Assembly: GCA_023429365.1 (NCBI GenBank)
Contig: JAEYVW010000372.1
Coordinates: 1 to 10,130, forward strand
Source of the DNA: Bacteroidota bacterium
GTDB lineage: Bacteria; Bacteroidota; Bacteroidia; Chitinophagales; Chitinophagaceae
Reading direction: 5' to 3'
DNA length: 10,130 nt
Below are positions 1-7,112 of the stretch, piece by piece. Made by a program: the position numbers and the translations under genes. A model generated the notes under the pieces. That model had not been told where the DNA came from. It saw only the letters and a program-made list of their open reading frames with translations, and ran no database searches. The first letter of the stretch is position 1; every line of letters starts with the position of its first letter.

Positions 1-368
1 CATATGTGGATGGTATTTCAGAATTTAAGAACAACCTGGTACATGCAGTTACCAAGCCTTACCTGGTGGTGCTTTCAAGTGGCAATCCAACGGTGCATCC
101 CGACATCCTGACCGACGCGGGCATCCGGGCTAAAGCAGAAAGTGAGGGTTCTATTACTTATGCCAATGCTGCGGATATCCAGTTGCAGAGCCCGTTTTAC
201 TCAACTGCTCCGAATTTTCTTCCGAAGGCTGGTTCGCCCGCATTGGGCGGTTCAAGTTTTGCAGGAATGAATTCATTCTTCAGCAGTACAGCTTATCGCG
301 GTGCATTTGGCGATAAGAACTGGACGGAAGGCTGGACAAACTGGGATCCGCAGAACGCGAACTATTAA
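1..368 (+). CDS. C-terminal fragment of a secreted/surface protein of unknown function
   Basis: The reading frame is open from the left edge (first full codon at position 3) to TAA at 366-368, so this is the last ~122 residues of a longer protein whose N-terminus lies outside the window. A GTG at 6 is in frame but is very unlikely to be the start. The tail reads SPALGGSSF...AYRGAFGDKNWTEGWTNWDPQ. To my recollection, endings of the YRGAFG..DWT.GWTN.DPQ type occur in a large Bacteroidota family of exported proteins with a repetitive, probably beta-helical body; this is memory, not a search result. No membrane segment or catalytic motif is visible in the fragment. A hairpin with a T-run follows 22 bp after the stop, so the gene probably ends its transcript here. 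Function is unknown. Confidence 0.6.
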   Translation, partial: YVDGISEFKNNLVHAVTKPYLVVLSSGNPTVHPDILTDAGIRAKAESEGSITYANAADIQLQSPFYSTAPNFLPKAGSPALGGSSFAGMNSFFSSTAYRGAFGDKNWTEGWTNWDPQNANY

Positions 369-390
369 TATCATATCTATCATTGTTTTG

Positions 391-422
391 GCGCCACGGT
401 ATCACCAGGGCGCTTTTTTTTT
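391..422 (+). terminator. Rho-independent terminator after the first gene
   Basis: GCGCC (391-395) pairs with GGCGC (409-413). Inside it GGT (398-400) pairs with ACC (404-406) across a 2x2 internal mismatch, leaving a 3-nt loop. A run of nine T (414-422) follows directly. The hairpin lies between the stop at 368 and the lipoprotein start at 445, so the lipoprotein probably needs its own promoter or relies on read-through. Confidence 0.6.
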
Positions 423-444
423 ACCATACAGTACGTTCAATTCC

Positions 445-897
445 ATGTTCAGGAGTATTTTTTTCAGCACCCTGGCCTACACTTTATTGTCGGCATGCAA
501 CAATGCAGCGAAAAAAGAAGAAACCAGCAAAATCATTAACATTCCCGGCCTTGATAATTGCGACAGTGCTGCCATAATGTATTATCATACTCCCGGCAAT
601 CCGCGGTTTTTTAGCATGTCGAAGTTGTATGATAAGGAGATTTTGTCAGCCATCGCCGATAATATCAATGCCCCGGTCATCGAACCAAAAGATACTTGCT
701 CCACGCAGGGAAAGATCAATTACTATGGTAAAGAAGATGCTGTGTACGTAGTATATTTCAGCAGGGTAAAAGATTGTATGACGCTTTCGTTCATTAAAAC
801 CGGTGAAAAGTATTTCGTAACTATGAGTGATCGTACGAAGGAGCTTTTGGAAGAACTGGAGAAAGTAGCCAGAGAGCCAGTTGCAATGGTTCCTTAA
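445..897 (+). CDS. Small lipoprotein of unknown function
   Basis: A 150-residue protein. The frame is open further upstream (to 301), but that part overlaps the previous gene and the terminator. The ATG at 445 gives a clean lipoprotein signal: a short hydrophobic stretch ending LLSAC, with Cys18 as the predicted lipidated residue. The mature part begins with a polar linker (NNAAKKEETS) and then has a compact domain of about 110 residues containing three more cysteines (39, 85 and 111). Its second half alternates in a beta-strand manner (DAVYVVYFS, CMTLSFIKTGEKYFV) and ends in a charged helix (TKELLEELEKVA). It closes with a tandem stop, TAATAA. I do not recognise the family. Export to a membrane surface is inferred from the lipobox. 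No good Shine-Dalgarno is seen, and the downstream gene is convergent, so no operon partner is evident. Confidence 0.7.
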   Translation: MFRSIFFSTLAYTLLSACNNAAKKEETSKIINIPGLDNCDSAAIMYYHTPGNPRFFSMSKLYDKEILSAIADNINAPVIEPKDTCSTQGKINYYGKEDAVYVVYFSRVKDCMTLSFIKTGEKYFVTMSDRTKELLEELEKVAREPVAMVP

Positions 898-1061
898 TAA
901 AAGCATCCTAAAAATGATTCACCCCGTATTTAGGTTGTGGGTAAATGCGTGCCGCACCCGTCCTTGAGTTTCAATTTTTGTGGCTAAGGATAAACTTTTG
1001 ATATAATCCCTGATAGCAGGTGGCCGGGTGCCTCGCCCTGCAATACTGACAGGGTCAGCTA

Positions 1062-2261
1062 TCAATTGGGATTATAGGCGTACACAATCTCGTACGAAGT
1101 TTTTTTCAAAGCCGGTAAGATTTCACCGATCTGAAGGTCCTGGATCTGCGGAGTAGGTTCGCAAACAGAATATTTTTTTCCATTATAAACGATCGGGTCT
1201 CCTACAGGTTTGTCGAATTGAACGGCGATGGTCACATGCTGCGGGTACGCAAGCACGATCATCGGCAGGTTATAAATTTCTTTTACAAGGTAAAAGAACA
1301 GGGCCGCGCGGTCATCACAATCACTTTGCCCGTATAGCAGGGTTTCCTCTGGTGACATTCTTTTTTCTTTACCAAATGCATCCACATCTTTTTCAAACAG
1401 GAATGCATACCGCGTGAAACGCATGAGGTAATCTACGCCGTTCTTTTTGGTCATCCCCCTCATGTTTTGTTTCAGGGATGAAATCAGCGAGCCATGCGTT
1501 TCGCTGCTCAGCGGGATGTTGAAGTAGGATTCATAATCTACCACGGGGTAGTTGGTGAAAATAGTTTTCACCTGGGGATTCAGCTTGACCTTGAACTGGT
1601 ATTCGGTTTGATAGAAGTGGAAACTGATTTCTTTTTCCTGGTAATTTTCCGCGCTGAATCCTGGCAATTGAGTGATCCTGTAGGAAAATGCATTGGTGGC
1701 CCGGTTATTTTTCAGTATTACTTCGGCAAACATTTCTTTTGAAAAATCGATGGCACCATAATCGTGGTAATTAAGACAGACGTATTGTTTCCCGTCACGA
1801 TAACGGTACGGGATATTGTAAATATTCTCATCACTCTGCACATAGAAAAGTAGCCGGTCTTTATTGATAGCAAGCGTGGCATCATAACCGGACTGGCAAA
1901 GGAAAAACCATTTATAAAGCGTGTAGCGCTCGTAATTTTCAGCCTTGGGGCTGATCTGTTCGGCAGTCTTTCGAACAAGCTGGTAAAAAAGCCAGTCGTC
2001 CGGCTGATGTTGCTTTTTGTAATTGATCAATGCGCTGATCACAGGCTTATCGCCGGTTTGAAGAATGCGCTGGTAGAAGGAGGAAATATTTTCCGCCGTC
2101 AGCGGGCCTGGAAATTCCACGCGGGATGAAAAATTGTATGGAAACTCAACGGCAGTACCATAAAAATCAAAACTGATCCGGGAAGCATTATCCTGTGCAG
2201 CTCCTTTGACTGAAAAGGCCAACAGGAATACAAGAGACCATATGAGGTGTTTAGTTTTCAC
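1062..2261 (-). CDS. Secreted transglutaminase-like superfamily protein
   Basis: 399 residues, starting at GTG 2261. No other start preserves the signal peptide (MKTKHLIWSLVFLLAFSVKGAAQ, probable cleavage near residue 22), so the product should reach the periplasm or beyond. Residues ~25-250 look like a beta-rich region with no motif I recognise. The C-terminal third has the pattern of a transglutaminase/papain-like core: GQSDCDDRAAL with candidate nucleophile Cys315, YPQHVTIAV with His342, and YSVCEPTP with Glu368 where most members have Asp. The DCDDRA...H...(D/E)PT order is typical of transglutaminase-like proteins of unknown substrate; proteolysis, amide cross-linking or a non-catalytic role are all possible. 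The gene converges on the lipoprotein gene with 164 bp between stops. A weak TAnnTTTG-like promoter may lie near 2285-2310 on the minus strand. The fold call is fairly good; the function is open. Confidence 0.75.
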   Translation of the reverse strand: MKTKHLIWSLVFLLAFSVKGAAQDNASRISFDFYGTAVEFPYNFSSRVEFPGPLTAENISSFYQRILQTGDKPVISALINYKKQHQPDDWLFYQLVRKTAEQISPKAENYERYTLYKWFFLCQSGYDATLAINKDRLLFYVQSDENIYNIPYRYRDGKQYVCLNYHDYGAIDFSKEMFAEVILKNNRATNAFSYRITQLPGFSAENYQEKEISFHFYQTEYQFKVKLNPQVKTIFTNYPVVDYESYFNIPLSSETHGSLISSLKQNMRGMTKKNGVDYLMRFTRYAFLFEKDVDAFGKEKRMSPEETLLYGQSDCDDRAALFFYLVKEIYNLPMIVLAYPQHVTIAVQFDKPVGDPIVYNGKKYSVCEPTPQIQDLQIGEILPALKKTSYEIVYAYNPN

Positions 2262-2506
2262 GGCGACAATCTGTTTAAATGTACAAAAGATAACAATAAA
2301 GTAATATTAAATTTTGGGCAGACTGAACGAATCTCCATACTGCTCCAGGTTTGTAAATGATCTTAGCGCTTCGGTGGCGGGGAAATGAGGATCTACGTTT
2401 TGAAGTACCGAAGACTAATCGATTGATATTGACATCAGCAGGTTGCGACTGTAAAAATTTAATTTTTGGGTAATCCTGGGTTAATTATCGTTTAACAAAT
2501 CCCCGG
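2262..2506. other. Intergenic, no gene seen
   Basis: This is the start of the ~890-bp gap between the divergent transglutaminase-like and DeoR genes. I see no plausible coding frame or tRNA. The only structure noted is a 7-bp inverted repeat, CTTCGGT (2369-2375) / ACCGAAG (2407-2413), with a long loop and no T-run; its significance is doubtful. The right-hand edge leads into the putative promoter at 2507. Confidence 0.5.
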
Positions 2507-2514
2507 CATCTTTG
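2507..2514 (+). promoter_or_regulatory. Putative -7 promoter element (CATCTTTG)
   Basis: Matches the Bacteroidota consensus TAnnTTTG at all fixed positions except the first T. It lies just ahead of the segment that ends in the orphan terminator. No TTG at the expected -33 spacing is seen, so the call is tentative. Confidence 0.3.
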
Positions 2515-2520
2515 CGACAG

Positions 2521-2628
2521 ATCTTTATCTACCTCAATGTCATCGTCGGGTTAGCAGTTTACCAACGCTGGCATCTTCTCTCATGCAGTTTACCATCCCG
2601 GCCAGCAAGCAGTCCGGGGTGGTTTTTT
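2521..2628 (+). ncRNA. Candidate small RNA ending in an orphan terminator
   Basis: The segment lies in a gene-free region yet ends in a strong intrinsic terminator (2592-2628). At its left edge, CATCTTTG (2507-2514) resembles the Bacteroidota -7 element TAnnTTTG, which would place the transcript start near 2521 and give an RNA of about 108 nt. The -33 element is not convincing. Inside, the 11-mer GCAGTTTACCA occurs exactly twice (2554-2564 and 2585-2595); the second copy runs into the 5' arm of the terminator. No long ORF fits: a 16-codon frame (2583-2633) runs through the hairpin. It could be a trans-acting sRNA, a leader with an attenuator, or a remnant. I do not recognise it as a known RNA family. 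Confidence 0.4.
2592..2628 (+). terminator. Orphan rho-independent terminator
   Basis: ACCATCCCGG (2592-2601) pairs with CCGGGGTGGT (2614-2623) along all ten positions, with one T-G wobble, around a 12-nt loop. It is followed by TTTTTT (2623-2628). Read on the minus strand the hairpin has no T-run, so the orientation is plus. No recognisable protein gene lies just upstream, which suggests a non-coding transcript. Confidence 0.75.
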
Positions 2629-3052
2629 ACTAATACCCACCGGATCGTGGGATTTGACAAAAATCGCTTCATAATGAAATGCCTCGTTAGTCAAATAACG
2701 ACTACCGGGCTTTGCGTTTTTTTGCGTTTTCGTAAGCAGGGTGCATTTTTAGTCGGTTTAATGATTTTACAAATGGGGTAGCAGTTGTGCAATGAACGTG
2801 GACGAATAATTTTTGAGCACAGATGTGAACTTATAGTGATCATGTTTTTATTTTTTCTGCTGATCTTTTCAACACAATTATGCAGAATGAAAAAGCAAAA
2901 ATTTCCCAATGAATTTTTGATAGCGACACAACGATACAAATGAGTTGACATTAAACCCAACTCTATATGATCCTTTTGGCAATAAATTTTCCCGACAATG
3001 AATTTTTGTACCTAAAACAAGATATACATGTATTAAAATTTTTTAATTCCGA
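2629..3052. other. AT-rich intergenic region with short repeats
   Basis: No credible coding frame was found on either strand; the open frames here have low-complexity, non-protein-like translations. The region holds a perfect 10-bp tandem duplication, TTTGCGTTTT (2711-2720 and 2721-2730). It also holds two similar blocks sharing AATGAATTTTTG, at 2897-2919 and 2984-3008. These probably belong to the control region of the DeoR-SusC-SusD set, or are debris of a lost gene. Confidence 0.45.
2711..2730. repeat. Tandem TTTGCGTTTT pair, candidate distal operator
   Basis: Two exact, adjacent copies of a 10-mer. Its core TTGCGTTTT recurs at 3100-3108 and, inverted, at 3056-3064, immediately ahead of the DeoR gene. 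Four copies of one 9-mer within 400 bp of a regulator gene suggest binding sites. This is inferred from sequence recurrence alone. Confidence 0.4.
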
Positions 3053-3111
3053 AGAAAAACGCAAATTTTTAAAAATCTAGCAGGTTATTTTTTGATTCAT
3101 TGCGTTTTTCT
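3053..3111. promoter_or_regulatory. Inverted-repeat operator candidate upstream of the DeoR gene
   Basis: A perfect 11-bp inverted repeat, AGAAAAACGCA (3053-3063) / TGCGTTTTTCT (3101-3111), with arms about 48 bp apart centre to centre. The arms contain the 9-mer found twice at 2711-2730. Between them lies another perfect palindrome, ATTTTTAAAAAT (3065-3076). A weak promoter may overlap: TTG at 3100-3102 and TACTTTTA at 3126-3133 (one mismatch to TAnnTTTG, spacing slightly long), which would give a very short leader before ATG 3151. The spacing of the arms would suit a multimeric repressor that loops DNA, as some DeoR-family proteins do. Autoregulation is inferred. Confidence 0.4.
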
Positions 3112-3150
3112 GCAATTTCTTTACGTACTTTTATGCCTGCCATATCTAAC

Positions 3151-3900
3151 ATGCTTAAGAAGGAAAGACAAACTTATATTCTGCAACAGGTCAACCTGCA
3201 CAACAAAGTGCTATCGTCATCCCTGAGCCAGGAGATCAATGTGTCGGAAGATACGATTCGACGTGACCTGCAGGAACTTTCCTCACAGGGTAAACTGCTG
3301 AAAGTACATGGCGGCGCCCTTTCCCATTCATTCGGTAACATCCAGATACTTCGTAACGGCGTTTATTCACAGGACGAAAAAAAAGTAATTGCCCGTAAGG
3401 CGATCCCGCTGATCAAAGATGGTATGTTCGTGCTCACAGGTGGCGGTACCACCATCGTTGAAATGGCAAGGCTTTTACCGCGGGACCTTAAAGCGACTTT
3501 TGTTTCCGGTAGCGTAGCTGCTGTGCTTGAATACATGGAGCATCCCAATATAGAAGTAATTTTAATTGGCGACCGTGTTTCTAAAAGTTCGAAGATTACG
3601 ATTGGCTCTGAAGCGATCTCTAAAGTGAAACAGGTAAAAGCTGATCTCTGTTTTTTAGGAACAAACGCCATCGACCTGGAGCATGGCGTATCGGATAATG
3701 ACTGGGAAGTAGTGCAATTGAAGAAAGCGATGATCGAATCATCCCAAAAAGTGGTGGCGCTTTCGATCTCAGAGAAGATCGACACACGCCAGCCTATTCA
3801 TATTTGTCCGCTAGGTAGTATAGATTGCCTGGTAACAGAACTGGACCCCGGGGACGAGCGGCTTAGTGCGTATAAAAAAAGTGGTATTCAATTAATTTAA
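3151..3900 (+). CDS. DeoR/GlpR-family transcriptional regulator
   Basis: 249 residues, the usual family length. The frame is open back to 3100, and an ATG at 3133 exists, but ATG 3151 gives the typical beginning MLKKERQTYIL. Residues ~3-57 form the winged helix-turn-helix, with the signature VSEDTIRRDLQELSSQGKLL and then KVHGGAL. Residues ~75-235 are the DeoR sensor domain, related to sugar-phosphate isomerases. The phosphate-binding-like loop TGGGTT is at 96-101, and LGTNAID, HGVSDND and the KKAMIESS helix follow. Members usually repress sugar-catabolism genes and are released by a phosphorylated sugar. Only 32 bp separate it from the SusC gene, with no terminator or clear promoter between, so co-transcription is likely and its target is probably this set. 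The actual effector cannot be read from the sequence. Confidence 0.93.
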   Translation: MLKKERQTYILQQVNLHNKVLSSSLSQEINVSEDTIRRDLQELSSQGKLLKVHGGALSHSFGNIQILRNGVYSQDEKKVIARKAIPLIKDGMFVLTGGGTTIVEMARLLPRDLKATFVSGSVAAVLEYMEHPNIEVILIGDRVSKSSKITIGSEAISKVKQVKADLCFLGTNAIDLEHGVSDNDWEVVQLKKAMIESSQKVVALSISEKIDTRQPIHICPLGSIDCLVTELDPGDERLSAYKKSGIQLI

Positions 3901-3932
3901 CAACCCCATAAACTGCTAAAACAAACAATGCT

Positions 3933-6900
3933 ATGAGAAAGTGTCTCCATTTTGGCATCCTGTTGTTGCTACTGTTTTCCCTTGCATCAACAACGCATGC
4001 CCAGCAAAGAACCATTACCGGCACCGTTAGGGACGACAGCAACAATCCGTTGTCGGGTGTATCGGTAACCGTCCGGGGGAGTGCCACCGGAACTTCAACA
4101 AACAATGAAGGTGTATTCACCATCACTGCTTCAACCGGCGATGTGCTTGAATTTTCTTCCGTAGGTTTCGAAACTTCCACTGTGAGGGTGGGGTCAGGTA
4201 ATACGGTGAATCATTCGCTCGTGAGAACTGACAACACCCTGCAGGATGTGGTCGTTACGGCCCTTGGTATTAAAAAGGAACGTAAGGCCCTGGGTTATTC
4301 GGTTTCTGACCTTAACGCGTCGGAACTGATGAAGAATAAGAACACCAACATCGTCAACTCGCTGGCGGGTAAAGTACCCGGTGTGAACATCACACAGTTT
4401 AGCGGTTCTGCCGGTGCAGGTGCTTCCATCACCATCCGCGGTGGTAACTCAACCTCTGAAGGCAGGCAAAACCAGCCATTGTTTGTTGTAGATGGTATTA
4501 TATATGATAACTCAACCGTTGTAACCGGTAACTCAGGTACAGATGGTATGACACGCAGCAATACTACTTTCTCAAACCGTGTGATGGATATCAACCCTGA
4601 GGATATTGAAAGCCTCTCCGTACTGAAAGGTGCAGCAGCCGCAGCCCTTTATGGTTCACGTGCAGCCGATGGTGTGGTGGTGATCACTACCAAGAAAGGT
4701 TCAGAAGGAGCGGTGAAAGTGGATGTAACCAGCAAAGTGGGTACTTCCTGGGCAAACAAACTGCCTGAAGTGCAAACCACATTTGGTCCCGGAACTTATT
4801 CTGTTAATGGTGTTTTGAACACCCAGAATGTTTATAGTTCATGGGGTGAAAAAATTCCATCTTCAGCTACTTTATATGATAATATCGGGGAGTTCTTTCA
4901 AAATGGCATGATCTACGATAATAATGTCAACGTATCAGGTGGTAGCAAGACCGGATCTTTCTTCCTGTCTGCTTCCAATTTCGATCAGACTGGTATTGTT
5001 CCTAATACCAATTATGACAAGACCACTTTCCGCTTCAACGGCGAACAGAAATATGGTCGCCTGAGCCTGAATGCAAATGTTGCGTACTCAATCGCCAACA
5101 CCAAAAGAACCCTGACTACTGCAGGTCTTTATTCCGGTGGTGGTGTGGGTAGTATGCAGGCCCTCTACAACTATCCACAGACATTTAATTTAAAAGATTA
5201 TATCAATGAGGATGGTACACAGCGCCGCGTATTTGAAGGAACCCTTCCCCTCGAAGGCGATATTGATAATCCTTACTGGATCACCAATCAAAACGACCTG
5301 ACATCTGATACCAGGCGTCTTACAGGTGGTGTGAGCGCCAACTACAAAATTGCAACCTGGTGGGATATCGTAACTCGTTTGGGTTATGACCAGTACACCA
5401 CAAGCGACTATACATATATCGCTCCTGGTTCTGCCGTAGCGCCACTGTATCAGAATGGTCGTTTGAGCCAGCCGGTTTATGATTACACATTCATTACAAC
5501 AACAGTAATGAGTAATTTCCATAAATCATTTGGTGATTTTGATGCACACCTGATGTTGGGTACTACATCTGAAAACACCAAGACACGCAGCCAGAATCAT
5601 TGGGGATACAACTTTGTCACAGCAGGTACAATCAGTTTCAATAATATCAATACAGAGAATAAATTCTTTACCGACAACAAGGGTCAAAAACGACTGGTAG
5701 GTGCTTTTGGAGAAGTAGGTGTATCGTATAAGAATATCGCCTTCCTTACAGCTACTGGCCGTAATGACTGGTCATCTACACTTCCGATAGAAAACCGTTC
5801 TTATTTCTATCCTTCTGTAAGCGGTTCATTTGTTTTCACTGAGCTGATGGGTCGTAGCAACATTCTATCATTCGGTAAAGTGAGGGCAAGCTGGGCACAG
5901 GTTGGTAAAGACGCTAACGCCTATGCTACCAACACTTATGTATGGGCTCCATACAATATAGGCAACTACGTACTAGTGGGTAACCAGTGGGCAGCCGGTA
6001 ACCCGATCCTGAAACCCGAAATCCAGCATTCATGGGAGATCGGTGGTGAGTTCAGATTCCTGAGAGGACGTATCGGTTTGGACTATACTTACTATCATAG
6101 CCAGACAAAGAACCAGATCGCACAGCCGCGCCTGGCGCAGTCCGGTGGATTTATCTTCAGCTCTCTGAATACCGGCTCGGTAATCAACAAGGGTATGGAG
6201 GTTATGCTGAACGGTAAAGCAATCGCTCAACGCGACTTCAGCTGGGATGTAACCCTCAATTTCTCTTATAATAAAGGAAGACTGGGAGAATTCCTTGCAG
6301 GTGTGGCATATTTCTATCCCACAGATGCACAGTTTGGAACTGTAAAAGCGGCTTCTATACCCAATGGTGGTTACTTCCTTGGTATGACTGGACAGTCTTA
6401 CTTTCGTGAACTGGATTCTGACAGCAAGGAAATTGCAGACGGTCGTTACCAGGTTGATCCCAATACCGGCCTGTACAGGTTGAACACTACCAACCCGGTT
6501 GTTGGAAATCGCGAGGTTGATTTCATCGGCGGTATTAACAACAGCTTCCGTTATAAAAACTTCAACTTATCATTTCTGCTTGATATCCGCAGGGGTGGAG
6601 ACGTGTTTAATGGAACTGAATACGCGCTGGTTGTAAACGGTCTGAGCAAGAGAACGCTTGAAAATGACCGGCAATCAGTAACTGTTTCCGGCGTCAACAG
6701 CCTGACAGGTGCTGAGTTTAACCAGACATACGAAGCTGGCCAGACTTATATGATCGGTAGCACAGCGGTGGATGGTAAAGCGATGATCCAGCGTTATTGG
6801 TCTAACTACGCGGCAAATTCCTACAACTTTATTACTTCAGTAAACTGGGTGAAGCTGCGTTCTGTAACATTATCGTATGATTTCTCTGGCATCCTGAAGA

Positions 6901-7091
6901 ACCAGAAAATTATCAAAGGTCTTACAGCAACAGCCATGGGAACCAACCTGATCACTTTGACAAATTACAAAGGAATGGATCCTGAAGTAAGTGCAGCAGG
7001 TGGTACAGGCGGTTCGGGTTCAACCGGTATTGATTACCTGGGCGTACCTGCCGTAGCAGGTTTCCAATTCGGTGTAAATGTTAGATTTTAA
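3933..7091 (+). CDS. SusC/RagA-family TonB-dependent outer-membrane transporter
   Basis: 1052 residues, a full-length family member. A signal peptide (hydrophobic LLLLLFSLAS, cleavage about after Ala23 in THA-Q) is followed by a carboxypeptidase-regulatory-like beta-sandwich at ~26-98 (ITGTVRDDSNNPLSGVSV...GVFTI). Next come a TonB-box-like stretch (VVVTALG, 106-112) and the plug domain at ~118-256, with LAGKVPGVNI, ITIRGGNS, PLFVVDG and LKGAAAAALYGSRAADGVVVITTKKG-like signatures. The rest is the beta-barrel, ending in an aromatic-terminated strand (FGVNVRF). There is no N-terminal STN signalling domain, which argues against control through an ECF sigma/anti-sigma relay. It would import a ligand captured with the SusD partner, using TonB-transmitted energy. 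The substrate is unknown. The SusD-like gene starts 21 bp downstream. Confidence 0.97.
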   Translation: MRKCLHFGILLLLLFSLASTTHAQQRTITGTVRDDSNNPLSGVSVTVRGSATGTSTNNEGVFTITASTGDVLEFSSVGFETSTVRVGSGNTVNHSLVRTDNTLQDVVVTALGIKKERKALGYSVSDLNASELMKNKNTNIVNSLAGKVPGVNITQFSGSAGAGASITIRGGNSTSEGRQNQPLFVVDGIIYDNSTVVTGNSGTDGMTRSNTTFSNRVMDINPEDIESLSVLKGAAAAALYGSRAADGVVVITTKKGSEGAVKVDVTSKVGTSWANKLPEVQTTFGPGTYSVNGVLNTQNVYSSWGEKIPSSATLYDNIGEFFQNGMIYDNNVNVSGGSKTGSFFLSASNFDQTGIVPNTNYDKTTFRFNGEQKYGRLSLNANVAYSIANTKRTLTTAGLYSGGGVGSMQALYNYPQTFNLKDYINEDGTQRRVFEGTLPLEGDIDNPYWITNQNDLTSDTRRLTGGVSANYKIATWWDIVTRLGYDQYTTSDYTYIAPGSAVAPLYQNGRLSQPVYDYTFITTTVMSNFHKSFGDFDAHLMLGTTSENTKTRSQNHWGYNFVTAGTISFNNINTENKFFTDNKGQKRLVGAFGEVGVSYKNIAFLTATGRNDWSSTLPIENRSYFYPSVSGSFVFTELMGRSNILSFGKVRASWAQVGKDANAYATNTYVWAPYNIGNYVLVGNQWAAGNPILKPEIQHSWEIGGEFRFLRGRIGLDYTYYHSQTKNQIAQPRLAQSGGFIFSSLNTGSVINKGMEVMLNGKAIAQRDFSWDVTLNFSYNKGRLGEFLAGVAYFYPTDAQFGTVKAASIPNGGYFLGMTGQSYFRELDSDSKEIADGRYQVDPNTGLYRLNTTNPVVGNREVDFIGGINNSFRYKNFNLSFLLDIRRGGDVFNGTEYALVVNGLSKRTLENDRQSVTVSGVNSLTGAEFNQTYEAGQTYMIGSTAVDGKAMIQRYWSNYAANSYNFITSVNWVKLRSVTLSYDFSGILKNQKIIKGLTATAMGTNLITLTNYKGMDPEVSAAGGTGGSGSTGIDYLGVPAVAGFQFGVNVRF

Positions 7092-7112
7092 TTAAAGCGA
7101 AAAAATTAAGTC

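Noticed and set aside
1016..1041. Hairpin GCAG...CTGC between the convergent genes, considered as a bidirectional terminator
   Set aside because: The stem is interrupted by a bulge and neither side has a T-run; support is too weak.
2583..2633. 16-codon mini-ORF overlapping the orphan terminator
   Set aside because: It has no ribosome-binding site, and the coding part coincides with the hairpin, so its openness is probably incidental.
2512..2781. Plus-strand open frame of 89 codons in the intergenic gap
   Set aside because: It starts with TTG, runs straight through the strong terminator hairpin, and its translation shows no domain, signal or homologue-like pattern.
2691..2960. Minus-strand open frame of 89 codons in the AT-rich gap
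   Set aside because: The composition is low in complexity and rich in Lys/Asn/Ile/Cys as expected from AT-rich noise; no start context or motif is seen.
3100..3150. Longer N-terminus for the DeoR regulator (TTG 3100 or ATG 3133)
   Set aside because: The family begins at the MLKKERQ-type helix. The extra residues would cover the likely promoter and operator and look non-protein-like.
3928..3936. Two-codon frame ATG-CTA-TGA overlapping the SusC start
   Set aside because: Probably chance; there is no Shine-Dalgarno and no sign of translational coupling.
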